From Portulaca oleracea (taxonomy: Eukaryota; Streptophyta; Magnoliopsida; Caryophyllales; Portulacaceae), in assembly GCA_029582165.1 (NCBI GenBank), contig CM055886.1, positions 27,032,669-27,096,668 on the forward strand: a DNA stretch of 64,000 bases, in the 5' to 3' direction. Of this stretch, positions 1 to 11,221 are shown piece after piece. Below the pieces are notes generated by a model. It did not search any database and had not been told where the DNA came from. It worked only from the letters and a program-made list of their open reading frames with translations. Position numbers and translations under genes: made by a program. The first letter of the stretch is position 1, and every line of letters begins with the position of its first letter.

Positions 1-21
1 ACCACTGAGTAAGTATGATTA

Positions 22-27
<6 letters not shown>

Positions 28-53
<26 letters not shown>
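28..53. repeat. (TA)n microsatellite
   Basis: An uninterrupted TA dinucleotide run. It pairs with a longer TA run at 323-375 on the other side of the foldback at 64-322, as expected if that element inserted into a TA repeat. Confidence 0.95.
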
Positions 54-55
<2 letters not shown>

Positions 56-63
56 AATAGATC

Positions 64-319
64 CAGTAGGAAGAGAGTTTAGGAAGGAAGGTGAGAAGAG
101 TAAATTTCAGCCATTGATTTCAAATCTGACGGTATGTAGTCATGAATATTAGGAATTGTGATCATGTATTTTAAGAAGTGCGGTCATGGATATTAGAAAA
201 TGTGGTCATGAAATGAATTACCACACCCCTAATATCCATGACCACACACCGTCAGATGTAAAATCAAATTAATGATTGAGATGTGCTCTTCTTACCTTCC
301 TACATAAACTCTCTTCCTA

Positions 320-322
<3 letters not shown>
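64..322. mobile_element. Foldback miniature inverted-repeat element
   Basis: The two ends are inverted copies: CAGTAGGAAGAGAGTTTA at the left and its complement ending CCTACTG at 322. The similarity continues inward for roughly 100 bp per arm, including TCTGACGGT against ACCGTCAGA and the CATGAATATTAGG block, leaving a short loop. It has no coding capacity. TA repeats lie on both sides, so a TA target duplication is possible but cannot be distinguished from the microsatellite. The superfamily is unassigned. Confidence 0.75.

Positions 323-373
<51 letters not shown>
323..373. repeat. (TA)n microsatellite
   Basis: A long TA dinucleotide run between the foldback on its left and the MULE-like inverted repeat on its right. 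It creates a spurious open frame rich in Tyr and Ile that should not be read as a gene. Confidence 0.95.
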
Positions 374-381
<8 letters not shown>

Positions 382-2282
382 ATAATAATCCCAACTTTTG
401 CAAATTGGATGGCGATAATTACTTTAGGTTTGTATTCTGATGATCCAAAAAAAATAGAATTGGATTTAAGTGGGACGCTGACGAGTTAAGACGCGGTGAC
501 TCGGTTGTTTTCTGACATGACACCATGGCTATATGTTTGACCGTGTTGATTTTGGTTTTGGGTGTCACATCAGATTAAAAACACATGACCTCTTGTTTTT
601 TTCTTTTTTTCCTGATTCTAGCTTGGATTAAAATTAACACCCCTCCCCCCTTTCTCTCTCTTCTTTTCTCTTTCCCATTATTTTCTCCTGCGGTGAAAAA
701 ATTTATGGATGAAAAAAGGCTAGGTTGGGCTGAAATGAAAAGGTAAAAAGGGATGGAGTTTATTTCTCTCTCTCTTCCCTTTTATTTTGAACGCACAAGA
801 AACGGAGAGATATGAGAGGAAGTAGAGGAGGGCTGCTGAGCAATGGAGGGCGACGACAGGCTGGGCGGAGGACGGCGAAGGTGGTGGGGGTGGATGGGGG
901 TATCGCTGGCGGCTCAAGGGTGAAGACCAGAACCACCAGAGACGGTGGTGGTCTCGGTGGTCGGGTCGCGAACAGAGGAGGGAGAAAAGGATTTGGGGTT
1001 CGATTTTGGTGGTGGTTTCCGGGCAATTTTCGGCAATTTAGTTTGAATTCAATAAGTAAAAACTCAAATTGGTGAATTATAGTGGTAGGTGTGAATGTTT
1101 GAACTGATTTTGGATAGGTACTGATTTGGAATCGAGATTGAGGAATGATGTGAGTGTGAATATTTCTCAACTTGGGGGGTGTTTTGGAGGTGTGAGGGCG
1201 GTGGGGGAGTGGCGTCTGGTGGTTGCAGGGTGGTTTTGTAGGCAGTAGTGGTGGGAATGGTGGAGAAGAAAAAAAATTTATGGTTAAACTATCGCCATCG
1301 TTGTAATGAATGGTCAAGCACTCAGCAAAACATCATGACAACTCCAAAACGATAACTCCTTCAACAACCTTAAATTCACCCTTTCCAATTCTTCAAATTT
1401 CAACCTCAACCCAAAAACTTGCTCATCTTTCACATTAATTTCAAACTGCAAACATGTCGGATTGCTTGCTCTTGTTCTTTTGTTACCTTTTAATTTGTTA
1501 CATTTTTCTGGAATTGCTTGCTATTGTTCTTAATCTGGGTACTTTTCATATTCATCGGAGAAGAATTCGAAAGCTTTGGATTTGAATTGGAAGACGAATT
1601 TCTGAAAAATGTCGGAAATTTGTGGGGGATATTTGGTATGATTCCATCTCTGACATTGATGCTCAATTTTTTACTGATCAAACATGCAGGAATGCACAGA
1701 AAATTACTCATTGTGATTTGATTGTTTTTGGGGGTGATTTTGAATCCTAGGTTTGTTTGCAATGATCAATTTTTTTTCTCTAAATCAGAGAGAAAGAGAG
1801 AAGAGGAAGAAGAAAGGGATGGAGTGAGAATGAGGATTGTGAAAGTGTGAAGAACAGTTTGTTGGGGGTGATGAATGATGGTGATTATTGATTAGAATAT
1901 AGAATAAGCAGGAAATCAACAGTGGGAAAGGGAAAAAGAGAGTTTTGGAAGGGGGGTTTTTCTGCGGGAGAAAACAATGGGAAAGGGAAAAAGAAGAGAG
2001 AGAAAGAAAGGGGAGGGAATAAATTTTAGAATCCATGTTGGAAAAAAGAAAGAAAAATTATGAGGACATGTCTTTTTTGTCTAATGTGGCACCCAAAATC
2101 AAAGTCAACGAGATCAAACACATGATCATGGTGTCATGTTAGAAAATCACCGAGTCACCGCCTCTCAACTCGTCGGTGTCCCACACAAATCCAATTTTAT
2201 TTTTTTTGGACCACTAGAATATAAACTGAAAGTAGGATTATCGCCATTCAATTTGTAAAAGTTGGGATTATTATAATCCAAT
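374..2282. mobile_element. Mutator-like element with ~220 bp terminal inverted repeats
   Basis: The left arm (374-592) and right arm (2062-2282) are long inverted copies starting ATTGGATTATAATAATCC, with several substitutions. Long inverted ends on a 1.9 kb element with no transposase are typical of non-autonomous MULEs. I could not find the expected 9 bp TSD; the left flank is a TA repeat that would hide it. The interior at 800-1000 is clearly more GC-rich than its surroundings and looks gene-derived, with proline/arginine-rich frames on both strands, but I do not recognise a family. Pyrimidine-rich tracts just inside both arms resemble 5' leader sequence. Confidence 0.7.
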
Positions 2283-2286
2283 TTTC

Positions 2287-2290
<4 letters not shown>

Positions 2291-2334
<44 letters not shown>
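2291..2334. repeat. (TA)n(CA)n compound microsatellite
   Basis: A TA run passes directly into a CA run, just outside the right arm of the MULE-like element. Confidence 0.95.
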
Positions 2335-2385
2335 TGTATTTGAATGTGCACGCACATATATAGACAAAAATGAGTGTGTATGAAG

Positions 2386-2530
2386 GGGAGCCTTAACGCA
2401 ACAGTTTAATTGTTGTCGTGTGATCGTGAGATCACGGGTTCGATTTTTGGAAACAATATCTTACACAAATACAACGTAAGGTTACTTACATTATCCCATT
2501 GTGTATAGATTCCTTAGGGTTAGCTCCAGC
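2386..2530 (+). mobile_element. Au-like tRNA-derived SINE
   Basis: The segment starts GGGAGCC, has a degenerate A-box (ACGCAACAGTTTAATTG) and a B-box (GGTTCGATTTTTGG) in a tRNA-like head, then a GTAAGGTTACTTACATTA body. This order matches the plant Au SINE, whose head is GGGAGCCT and whose body has GGTAAGGCTGCGTACA. No cloverleaf is complete, so it is not a tRNA gene. The 3' end and target duplication are unclear. Confidence 0.65.
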
Positions 2531-2649
2531 CATAGCTAGAAGAAAAGGGAAGGTCTACCGTTTTGTTCCACCTTCAGTGAATATGTGACGTAAACAACAA
2601 TCCATCTGCGAACAAATCGAAGTAGAGTCGGGGGGAGCCGATAGTGGTT

Positions 2650-2902
2650 CCAAAACACATCCGCTTCGTCTATTAATCAATCAAACCATGCCTCTACTCG
2701 GGTTTTGACGGTTCATAATGAGCAAACTTCTATTAAGGTAATTCTAACTTTCAATTTTGCATCTTTAGGGAATCATGAAGTAGACTTTGGTTTGAAGTTT
2801 GTCCCTCCTAACTCTTATCATGGCCATTTATGTGATAAATTGGTGGGAGAGGACATTTATATACTTGTTTGGAAAAACACAATCCTAAGTTGTATTTTGG
2901 AT
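2650..2902 (+). pseudogene. LINE A ORF1 (DUF4283), 5' part
   Basis: An L1-clade plant LINE ORF1 relic. The frame ends in the motif around ILVWKNTILSCIL, which corresponds to the [W]-x-AVVCYVLGANP block of DUF4283 in plant LINE ORF1 proteins. The frame is cut by the hAT element starting at 2903, and the rest of the domain resumes at 3598. A short segment at 2579-2650 (GTGACGTAAACAACA...) recurs at about 4116-4180, a local duplication within or beside this LINE. It is not functional. Confidence 0.6.
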
Positions 2903-3589
2903 TAGGGATGACAATAAAACTTGAACCCGTAGGTACCCATCTTTAACAAACCTAATATGGGTGATAAAACTTTAGAAGAAAAAAAAAACGAGAAGGGTAA
3001 GGTAAGGGTATTCGTCTCCACCCAACGGTTATCAGACTCGTCTCAACCCTACACGAATACCTATAAATAAATAAATAAACAAATAACGTCGGGGGACTGA
3101 ATATATGTTAATATTTGAGTTTATGGCTAATTTCTTGAGTTTTGTGGATTAAACTTTTTGAACTTAAGCAAAAGGAACACATTAACGCGATTGTGGTTCT
3201 CATTTATTAAAATAAAGTGAAAATTGTAGTTGTTTCAAACTTTCAATGCTTTTAGAGTTGATTATTTTATTAAGTTTTGTAACCAGGGTATCTATAATTT
3301 TTCTTTTGGCATGAAAGGTTGCCCATTTCGCTCTTTCTAATAGGAATTGTCATGTGAAATTTCCTTTCGATGACTAATCTTGTTATACTAGAAAATAATT
3401 CATTAATTTGCACGCATGGGTATAAAACAGGTTGTATAATTTAATCTTCGATTGTACCTGAATTCCACCCGTTATACCCACAATACCCGACAGGTAAGGG
3501 TAAGGGTACTCATATTTAATACGGGCTAAATATGGGTAGGGTAATGGTACAACGTTACCCGTCCCGAACCCAACCTATTGTCATTCCTA
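2903..3589. mobile_element. Non-autonomous hAT element with perfect TSD
   Basis: Terminal inverted repeats are TAGGGATGACAATA at the left and TATTGTCATTCCTA at the right, 14 bp with one mismatch. Flanks are identical 8 bp direct repeats TTTTGGAT at 2895-2902 and 3590-3597, the TSD length of hAT elements. The 687 bp interior is AT-rich with ACCCGTAGGTACCC-type subterminal blocks and has no transposase. It sits inside the DUF4283 region of LINE A and so is younger than that LINE. Confidence 0.93.
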
Positions 3590-3597
3590 TTTTGGAT

Positions 3598-3860
3598 GTG
3601 TCTCTTCAATTTGGTGAAATGGATGACTATCTTAGAAATGTATGGAAGGATCTGGATGTTGAACAAGTTATTCTAGCTTGTTTGCCGAGGAAATTATATG
3701 GTAACGCGGGCCAGATGATCATACAAATCAAGTATTGAGCAAGCGTATATTCTATTTTGGTAACAAACCTATGTTAGTCCAACACTGGAATGAAGACATG
3801 GTGATGATTTGGAGTTTTCTTCTATTCTGGTTTGGTTGATATAACAACAATTACTAATTC
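3598..3860 (+). pseudogene. LINE A ORF1 (DUF4283), 3' part
   Basis: Continuation of the LINE ORF1 domain after the hAT insertion. Residues around DYLRNVWKDLDVEQV and, after a stop and a frame change, NKPMLVQHWNEDM correspond to the F-x-R-x-W-K and KKP-x-x-x-K-x-W-N-P blocks of DUF4283. Stops and frameshifts show decay. ORF1 of plant L1 elements is an RNA-binding protein that packages the element RNA. Confidence 0.6.
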
Positions 3861-4199
3861 GGTTTTAGAAGTGTGATTCATTAAGTAAGATTGGTATTTT
3901 TTTTAGAATTCCAATTAAGTCTTTGTAAGTGGACGAAGGAGAGGTTAGCCCTCATTGCCGCTAAGTTATGGATTGATTATGAAGCTTGAGGGTTCATTTC
4001 CAAATCATGCGGAGTTTGTTGAGAATGAGAGAGTGCATTCTATGAAGATTTTTTTAATGATTGCAAACCTATTAAATGCAGTCTACTAATCATTATGATT
4101 GGAAACCTCCCGTAAATATGTCACGTAAACAACGACATTCATCTGTGAACAAATCGAATTAGAGTTAGGGGAAAGTTGATAGTGGTTTGGGGTTAATGG

Positions 4200-4579
4200 T
4201 GTCATTGTATGGTGACTAGAACGATGGATGATGTTACTTTTCATGTTACTTTAATTGTTACAAGTTTTAATATTAAGGGTGCTAAGGAAACGTTTATGAG
4301 AAAAACTTCAGGTTTTATCCTTCAAGGTTTGATGGCCCATGGCTTATGTTAAGTGATTTCAATTTTGTTCTTAGTGTGGAGGGTTGCATACATGGAAATA
4401 CTATGGAATTTGCTGAAACTAAGGACGTTAAAGTCGATTTGGAGGAATATGATATGTTGGAGATATCTTTCTTTGGGTCTCATTTTACTTGGACAAATAA
4501 TCATACGTTGTCCCAGATTGATCATTGTTTTGCCAATGATGACTGGTATACAAGAATGAGGTTCTACAAAGTGGATTGA
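4200..4579 (+). pseudogene. LINE A endonuclease domain fragment
   Basis: Remnant of the AP-like endonuclease (exonuclease-endonuclease-phosphatase fold) that nicks target DNA in L1-type retrotransposition. Visible blocks are LSDFNFVLS (the G-D-F-N motif), FFGSHFTWTNN (G-x-x-F-T-W-x-N) and QIDHCFANDDW (I-D-R-x-x-x-N-x-x-W). The N-terminal third is broken by stops. The RT half is missing: the sequence stops at about 4579 where an oppositely oriented LINE (B) begins. Confidence 0.75.
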
Positions 4580-5320
4580 GTAGAGCCTCAAAAACTTCTT
4601 TGACAAATTCCAAGTAGATTGTGTTGAAAGCCCTTTGAAGGTAAAACTTTTAGAAGGCATCTGGATTAAGTAGAGCGTCTTTAAAAGCCTCTGACTAACT
4701 CTTGGCATATGAAGACGTTATGGAGGAGTTCTTTGTCCTTGATAAAGGTAACTTGGTTATCGCTGATAATTAAAGGAAATACATCTTTAATCCAGCTCGC
4801 AGTGAGTTTAAATATGATCTTTATAGACTACAATGAAACAAGAGATGAGTCTAAAATCACCAGCAATATTAGGAGTTTCAGTATTCGGAATAAATACAAG
4901 GTAGTGTTAGAAAACCTTCAGGAGTTGTCCAGTATGGAAGAAATTTTAACAATTGAGCAAACGGAGCTTTCGATGTTTGGTTAGGGACTTTTGAAGAAAC
5001 CATTAGATATGCCATCAAGGCCTACTTGTTGTTGGGAATGGAGAACAGAGATCTTTTGATGTCAGCATCACTGAAAGGAGCACAAAGGTACAAGTGTAGA
5101 TCATTAGAGAGAATTAGGCCCTCGAAATTTCTTGATCAATTGGAGACTTGTGTTACTCCTGCTGGCCAAACTAACTTCACCAACCTTTTGATATCCTTCA
5201 ACACAATTGTTGCTAGCATCATTGATGGTATAAAATGTGTTTTCCATCCTCCTTTGCTTCATCCAAATAAAGATAAATTTGAGCAAGTATCACTGTAGGT
5301 AGATTTCTCTAATTTGCGTT
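4575..5320 (-). pseudogene. LINE B reverse transcriptase, N-terminal half
   Basis: Read on the minus strand in several frames: a linker block with MKQRRMENTFYTINDAS, then DIKRSLFSIPNNK and GLDGISNGFF (the RT entry P-G-P-D-G motif), KLTASWIKDVFPLIISDNQ, and finally QRAFNTIYLEFVKEV (D-L-Q-K-A-F-D-x-I-x-W, the first catalytic block). Frameshifts separate these blocks. The palm with the F-A-D-D motif and the 3' end are absent; the element is cut at about 4575. Confidence 0.75.
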
Positions 5321-5633
5321 GTTGAGCAATCAAGGAGCTTGTGGGGTCAAGAATTCGGTTGTAGTCTTGTTTCAGAAGTAATTCAACGTTCTATAGCTTC
5401 TAGTTGAGCAGGTCCTGAGTGAGTTGATGTTGCATGTATTCAAGCTTGCCGTTAGAGAACTTATCTTTATTCAGATGTTGAAGGTTAGGGTTGATAGCTT
5501 TAATGACCCCTCGCAGGATGTATTGATGTCTGCCATAGCTGTTGTTAGCATTAGTTGCATCAATTGCCTTATCAACCCTTTCACCTTTTGTTTATATATC
5601 ACAAAACTTGAAATGACTCTTAGCACGGGCCCC

Positions 5634-6360
5634 CTACATTTTAGTAATCAAAATGTGTTTATGATCAGATAAACATTTCACAAGATTATCATCTTTGGTG
5701 TGATCCATGAGCAAGATCCAACTGCCATTGACAAAGAGTTTATTAGTTTTTAAGCAGACAAGATTATTAGACCATGAGTACTTGGGATCATTGTAATGAA
5801 TATATATCAGCTGACAAGACTCAACGTAATCCCTAAAATCTATAATCTCAAAGTATGTGACAAGAACGTCGTTATATTTGTCTTTAAGGTGCAAAACGGA
5901 GTGAAAGTCCCCACCAAGACACTATGACCCTGTGAAAGAGTGATGGATATTGCAAATAGCAACTTAAAGACTCTACTTGTCCTTAGATCTATTGAAGCCA
6001 TAGATGAAACTTGCATTAAATGTTCTGCCCCTGAATTTTGTTAGTAATGTGGCAATATATTTTACACACGATAGGCTTAACATCCATAGCTATATTTTTC
6101 GAAGCTATCACGATTCTTCCCCCGACCCTTGGTGAAGATGATACCTCAACATGGTTTTTCATTTTTTGAAGATGCCCTGAGTGAATATACCCTCCTTTTT
6201 TTTTTCTTTCTCCACTTTAGTTTCCAACAAACAAATAAGGTTGACATTGGCCATCATTAGGAAGACTTGCACATCTCCCTGTTTCCCGGGGTCATTAAGA
6301 CCCTGTATGTTCCATGTTAGGATCTTCACAAGGAGGGTCGGGGTTGCAAGCTTGGCTGTT
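5634..6360 (-). pseudogene. LINE B endonuclease domain
   Basis: Begins with KILTWNIQGLNDPGKQ (the canonical W-N-x-R-G-L start) and ends with the blocks IDFRDYVESCQL, PKYSWSNN and KLFVNGSW. The middle (5895-6158) is out of frame and has stops. This is the complete span of the domain, unlike LINE A. It is a nicking endonuclease for target-primed reverse transcription, here inactive. Confidence 0.8.
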
Positions 6361-7545
6361 AACCTCCTTCTTATCCTCATAATTTATGTCTTTAACACTC
6401 GAAAGAACATTGTAACTATTTGCAACTAGTGTACTTTGGTATTCATGTGATAGGTCTTTATACCTTGTACCACTGGTTACTTTGGAAGCACTAGGTTGGC
6501 CCCCAGATTTTGGTGTTGGTGATTTTTTTTTTCTCCATAAAGCGATTGGTTTAATAATACCATTTAAACTATTGTTTCTTCTTCTCGGGAACATGCTTTA
6601 TTCGTTCCTTCTTTTTGCGTTCCTCTACGCTATGTCCAAGCATGTCATATTATATGCACTTCATCGGCTTCCACTCATATTCTACTTTTTGTGATTGTGT
6701 TCCATCCTTTTCGTCCATAGACGTGATTACCTTTGGGAATTCCCCATCCAACTAAACCTCAACTACCACTCTAGCGTATGTAAGAATAGTTCTTTCATTC
6801 GTTGCTCTATTTGTCTTGATAGGAATACCAACCCGACTCGCTAGGCTGCTCAGGTTTGAATGATTGAGCTACTCCAATACTGGAAGTCCATGTGAGGGAA
6901 TTTGATCATATAGGGAAAGATTTTATGGCATATATGTCAATTCGTTGATCAGGATTCCAGAGTTTGATAATGAATGCTTTCATACTAAAAACAACCCCTT
7001 CCTTACTTCTGCTATAGTATTGAGATCATACGAAGACAAAATTTGCTTTATGAAGCCTTCAATGCTTGGGAGCGGTGGGTTAGTACTAACCACACAACAC
7101 AAGACTAAGTTTTGTTCAATATTCAATTTCTTTATATCCCCTACCTTCTCCACCTGTCCACTTCCTCATAGTTGACCTTCTCTGCATCAATATATTGTAA
7201 TGAGTTACATGCATATTGAACAAGCAGTGAGGCGTATGTTGATTTCAGGACCATAATGACCCCCGCTGGTTCCTTTGATCCTTGCGTCATTTGAATTGCT
7301 GCTGGCGGCTGCTGATTTTTGCCCTGCGTGCTCTGTTGTAACCGGTTCACAGGCGTAGGTGCATTACAATGTTTTAGCAAAACTTGTTGCGATTGAATAG
7401 ATATGGAAGATCGAGTCCTTTTCGCCCCATAGCCTCGTGGTGTTTATTGATGTATGTTTGTCGTCGCTGGCCTAGTTAACATCCTTGAAACATTATTGTT
7501 TGGGACCTTTGTCGGTTTTTTCGATATTTCCATGGCGAGTTCGTG
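6361..7545 (-). pseudogene. LINE B ORF1 (DUF4283 and zinc-knuckle region)
   Basis: Upstream of the endonuclease on the minus strand, broken frames carry a DUF4283-like block (VVSTNPPLPSIEGFI, roughly 6980-7050), a basic and Ser/Pro-rich tail, and cysteine-containing remnants of a zinc knuckle near 6640-6680. Order and spacing fit a plant L1 ORF1. Many stops are present. Confidence 0.6.
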
Positions 7546-8354
7546 TCTATGTTCATAGTTAAACACATGCCTCACACGGGTTTCCCATCCGTAAATTCTA
7601 GTAGGAAACCATTTAACTTAAGATTATCATGAGACAGATCCTTTACAAGATGACCTTTTCAATATCTTACTATGACTAATAAGTATTGTTTGAATGATGA
7701 CTTTTAATATGATTGAGACTAATAATTTAACAATGTAAGACTTTCATCAGAGTCACCTCAAATAAACTAATAGTCACCCCTATATTTATAAAAAAACTAT
7801 CACAATTATGTATCTTGCGTAAATTTATGGTGTGACGATCTCACATAATACGTAGTAGTTTCCCATCCCAGTGGTTAAAAATCACCCGCCACACATACCT
7901 GCATCTCAGTCCTCGACCTCTATTAAAGTACATAGATACATTTCATATATTAATATCATATATATAATCTATGTGTTTTCACAAAATCACACACACACAT
8001 ATATATATGTATATGTATGTATGTATGACTGTCACTCCCTTTTGTCTCAATATGAGGTGTTCCCTCTTGTATCCATCTAAGTCTCACCACTGTCTCCATT
8101 AGAGCCCTGTTGGAGTTGGGGATTCGACGAGAATAGAATAAGGAAAAGTATTTCCCCACATAGGTGACTTGGGGGGGGGGGGGGGGTGTGCGATGTAGGG
8201 ATGGAAAATATAGCCTCATTCCCTACCAGCTTCATTGCAATCCCTACATTTATACAATACATTGTTATTATTTTAATTGGAAACCTATCAAATTGTTATA
8301 CTAATTTAAATTTTAACATTTACTGCTACTATTTTGAATAATTATGAAAGTTAC
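7546..8354. other. Non-coding gap with microsatellites
   Basis: AT-rich sequence with (CA)n, (TA)n and TATG-type runs at about 7990-8025 and a run of 16 G at 8171-8186. I see no gene. Short frames here are driven by the repeats. Confidence 0.7.
8171..8186. repeat. Poly-G tract (16 G)
   Basis: Sixteen consecutive G on the plus strand, preceded by GGTGACTT. It could form a G-quadruplex and is prone to length error in sequencing. Confidence 0.9.
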
Positions 8355-8980
8355 TGTTAGGATTCTTAGGACGTAGTTAGCAGACAAACAATAATAAGGG
8401 CGAAAAATAAATAAAGATTCAACACAAGGAATTAATGTGGAAAAACCCAAACCGGGAAAAAACCACGAACGATGCACTATCAGAGGATTACAACAGTGTT
8501 TCAGAGATTCCCAGACCTCCACAATCTCTCACAACCTCCCTAGAGTTACAAAAGAACTCAACACTCACAGATGAGCCTCACGCAACTCCCTCAAGGACAT
8601 AGAGATTACAGGTCAATCTCTTGTGGTATAAGATGAAACACTCTCAATTGCTGTACAAATAAACCTAACACCTAGGTCCTATTTATAGTCAAGACTACAA
8701 CATAATATTGTAGTTAATAATAATATTAACTTTCGAAAACATGTGTTTCCTAATAATTTGATACTATATTCCAAAGCAATATTATATTTCCATGTGATTG
8801 CCCCATCACAATTTGGTAACAAATATAATATTTTCCACTTTATATAGTATCTTTCCTTAAATAACACAATCTTGGAAGATCTTCAATATTATATGAAATT
8901 TGCCCACCAAGCATAATTTTGGCTTTCCAAAATTTATCCCACCAAAATAATAATTTGGGCTCCACACAATTGACCCAACA
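8355..8980 (-). mobile_element. Solo LTR of a Copia element (family shared with 37 kb)
   Basis: Read on the minus strand it runs TGTTGGG...CCTAACA, 626 bp, and contains CTATAAATAGG as promoter TATA. Perfect 5 bp TSD GTTAC at 8350-8354 and 8981-8985. Its U3 half matches the LTRs at 37130 and 38785, while the R-U5 half also matches the LTRs of the 15144-17751 element. No internal region remains, so it formed by LTR-LTR recombination. Confidence 0.93.
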
Positions 8981-9035
8981 GTTACTGATGATGTCAGTTA
9001 TTCCCCTTGACCGTATGCTATATATTATGCAGTAT

Positions 9036-9335
9036 TACTGTGGCACTTCCAAGCCCATCGAGCATGGTGCACCCATAACCCCTTGTTAATTTCTTTTCAT
9101 TTTTTGTGTTTTCTCTGGGAGTGTTATTGTTGTATCTGTCTTTATTTTTTTTTTTAAAAAAAGAACACGTCAAAATAATGATAATAAAAAAATTAAAAGT
9201 ACGGCTATATAGCTGTACCACGTTGGTACTCCTAGGCTCACCGAGCATGGAGCGCCTACTGCCCCCTCATTGTTTTTTGCTTTTATCTTCTTTTTAGTAG
9301 AACATGTCAAAATAATAACGATAAAAAGATTGAAA
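9036..9335. repeat. Diverged local duplication
   Basis: Two segments share the order ...CGAGCATGG...CCCC...TTGTT, then GAACA[C/T]GTCAAAATAAT and A/T-rich sequence, at about 9056-9195 and 9240-9335. It is an old imperfect tandem duplication with no coding content. Confidence 0.55.
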
Positions 9336-9493
9336 TGTATGATAATATAACAATGCTCATAAAACATAACGATAATGCTCATAAAGTAGTAAATTAATGT
9401 TCATAAACAAATCACATGTGTTCTCGATCTCTATCACCATGCTCATAAATTAAAACTAATGAAAAATGTTTATAAAATGTACTACATGATTCG

Positions 9494-10602
9494 TGAAACC
9501 CGATGGCCTTTCGAATTGATAAATAAGGGAGGTCAGGGATCCACTAACTACTTAAGGTTTGAGAAAACCTCAATTTAGAACTCATAAAACTACCAGTAAT
9601 TTTGAGGGTTTTTGGGAGATTAATGATGAAAATTAACACAACAACAATAAAAATAAAGAGATATGATTAATGAAAAACTAAAACTCACCAATTAGCCTAA
9701 AACCTCAAGATAGTTGTTAGGATTCACCACTAGCACCCACACTTGAAACTCCAAGAATTTCCACTCAAGAATTGGAAGAAAAAACGCCAACTCACATTAA
9801 TAATAAGAAATTGACTAATTAATTCACAAATGATTAATCTTAATTACAAGGGTTTCAAATATACTAAAACTCACAAAAGTGTTCTTCAAGTGGCTAAACC
9901 TAAAACTCAATGTTCAAAAAATTAGATCTAAAAAGAGGGGGGGCACAAATATATAGGAAGGGGAGGGGAATTCACGCATCTGCTAAAAAAAAGGCTGAGA
10001 TGCGGCCACCGTCTCGTAGGTGCTACCAGCGCCTTAACCAGGGAGTTGGAGCGGAAAAAACAGGGTAGGAGCAGCTTGCGCCTGGCTGGGCGCAGCTAGT
10101 GTCTGTCGGCATCTGCCGGCTTCCAAGCGCATAACTTCTTCGTTTTAACTCTGATTTGGGCTTATTATATATCGACAGAAAGCTCTCTATGTGTATTATA
10201 AGCTCGTCGAATTCGGTCTTAATCAGAGTTGTATTGAAAGAGTTATGATAAAAAAATTAAATATATATATTTTTCCCATGTCCAATTTTGCCCGCTTTCT
10301 TCCCTTCCTTTTTCCTTCTTCCTTTTTCGGTCTTTCTTAATTCCGTTTGATGTTCCATTGGTCCGAGTTTGACCCTTGTGAAAGTACCAAAATGCCCCTT
10401 GGCTTGAACTCGACCCTAATCTTGACATCTTTCTTTCCTCTAAGTAGGGACTTTCCGGGCTTGTGAGATTAAGAATTGTCCGGATCCACCTCTTTTCTTC
10501 TTAACTTCCGGGACCAACAAACCTCAAGGCCCTTGAAAATTCCTAGGCTGGTCCATAATAGAACAAAGTCCGATATTAGCTCGATCCTCCCGGATCACTA
10601 CA
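9494..10602 (-). mobile_element. Probable solo LTR, Ty3/Gypsy-like
   Basis: On the minus strand it starts TGTAGTGATCCGGG and ends GGGTTTCA, 1109 bp. Flanks ATTCG (9489-9493) and ATTCT (10603-10607) agree at 4 of 5 bases. It contains the block GCGCATAACTTCTTC and GAAAGCTCTCTATGTG, also found in the LTRs at 50271 and 53165, and a GC-rich centre. The same A/T-rich TGCTCATAAA host sequence continues on both sides, supporting an insertion. Ends are chosen by TG/CA and the near-TSD only. Confidence 0.6.
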
Positions 10603-10827
10603 ATTCTCCTAAAAAATTACAGAGACAATGGTTATACAACAATGTTTATAAAACTCAAGAAAAATACTCATAAAACACCAAATTGATTCTCATATACAAA
10701 TCATGCAATGTTGTTAAACTTTACTGCAATACTAGAAACCTTATGAAAAATGTTCACAAGAATGTATTACAATGCTCATAAAAACTTACAGAGTCAGAAC
10801 ATACTATTAATGACAACAATAATTTAA

Positions 10828-11062
10828 AAACATGACTCAGGTGTATTTCAAATTCAAGTAAATACGGGTTAGATGTTCTTTGATAGTAAAAATTTCTTTT
10901 TAGGTAAATATGAGTCGGGTGTATATTGGTTTCGGGTAAATTTCACTCTAAAAACATGACTCGGGTGTATTTCGGGTTTAGGTAAATATGATCTCGTGTA
11001 TTTCAAATTCAGGTAATTAAGTACAGGTCGGATGTTCTTTTACAATAAAAATTTCTTTTAAT
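10828..11062. repeat. Degenerate direct repeats
   Basis: The phrases ACATGACTC[A/G]GGTGTATTTC, GGTAAATA and GGATGTTCTTT...AATAAAAATTTCTTTT recur two or three times in direct orientation. No gene is seen. Confidence 0.6.
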
Positions 11063-11221
11063 TTTATGTGAATATATTTTGATACAATCACAATATTTGT
11101 ACCATGAAAACGTTAAATTTCTTAACATAAGAAAATCTTTAAAAGATTTTATGTTAGTATGAAAACTAAATTATTGTATATTGTATTTGAAAAATAAATA
11201 GTACTATATATAAATTATATA

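Noticed and set aside
283..489. 68-residue plus-strand frame with a long Tyr-Ile repeat
   Set aside because: It is generated by the (TA)n microsatellite and the MULE inverted repeat; there is no protein-like sequence.
760..1317. 185-residue minus-strand frame rich in Pro, His and Thr
   Set aside because: Low-complexity composition, an overlapping opposite-strand frame, and location inside a MULE-like element. No domain is recognised.
2386..2470. tRNA gene candidate with a GGTTCGA box
   Set aside because: No acceptor or anticodon stem closes; the head and body match an Au-type SINE.
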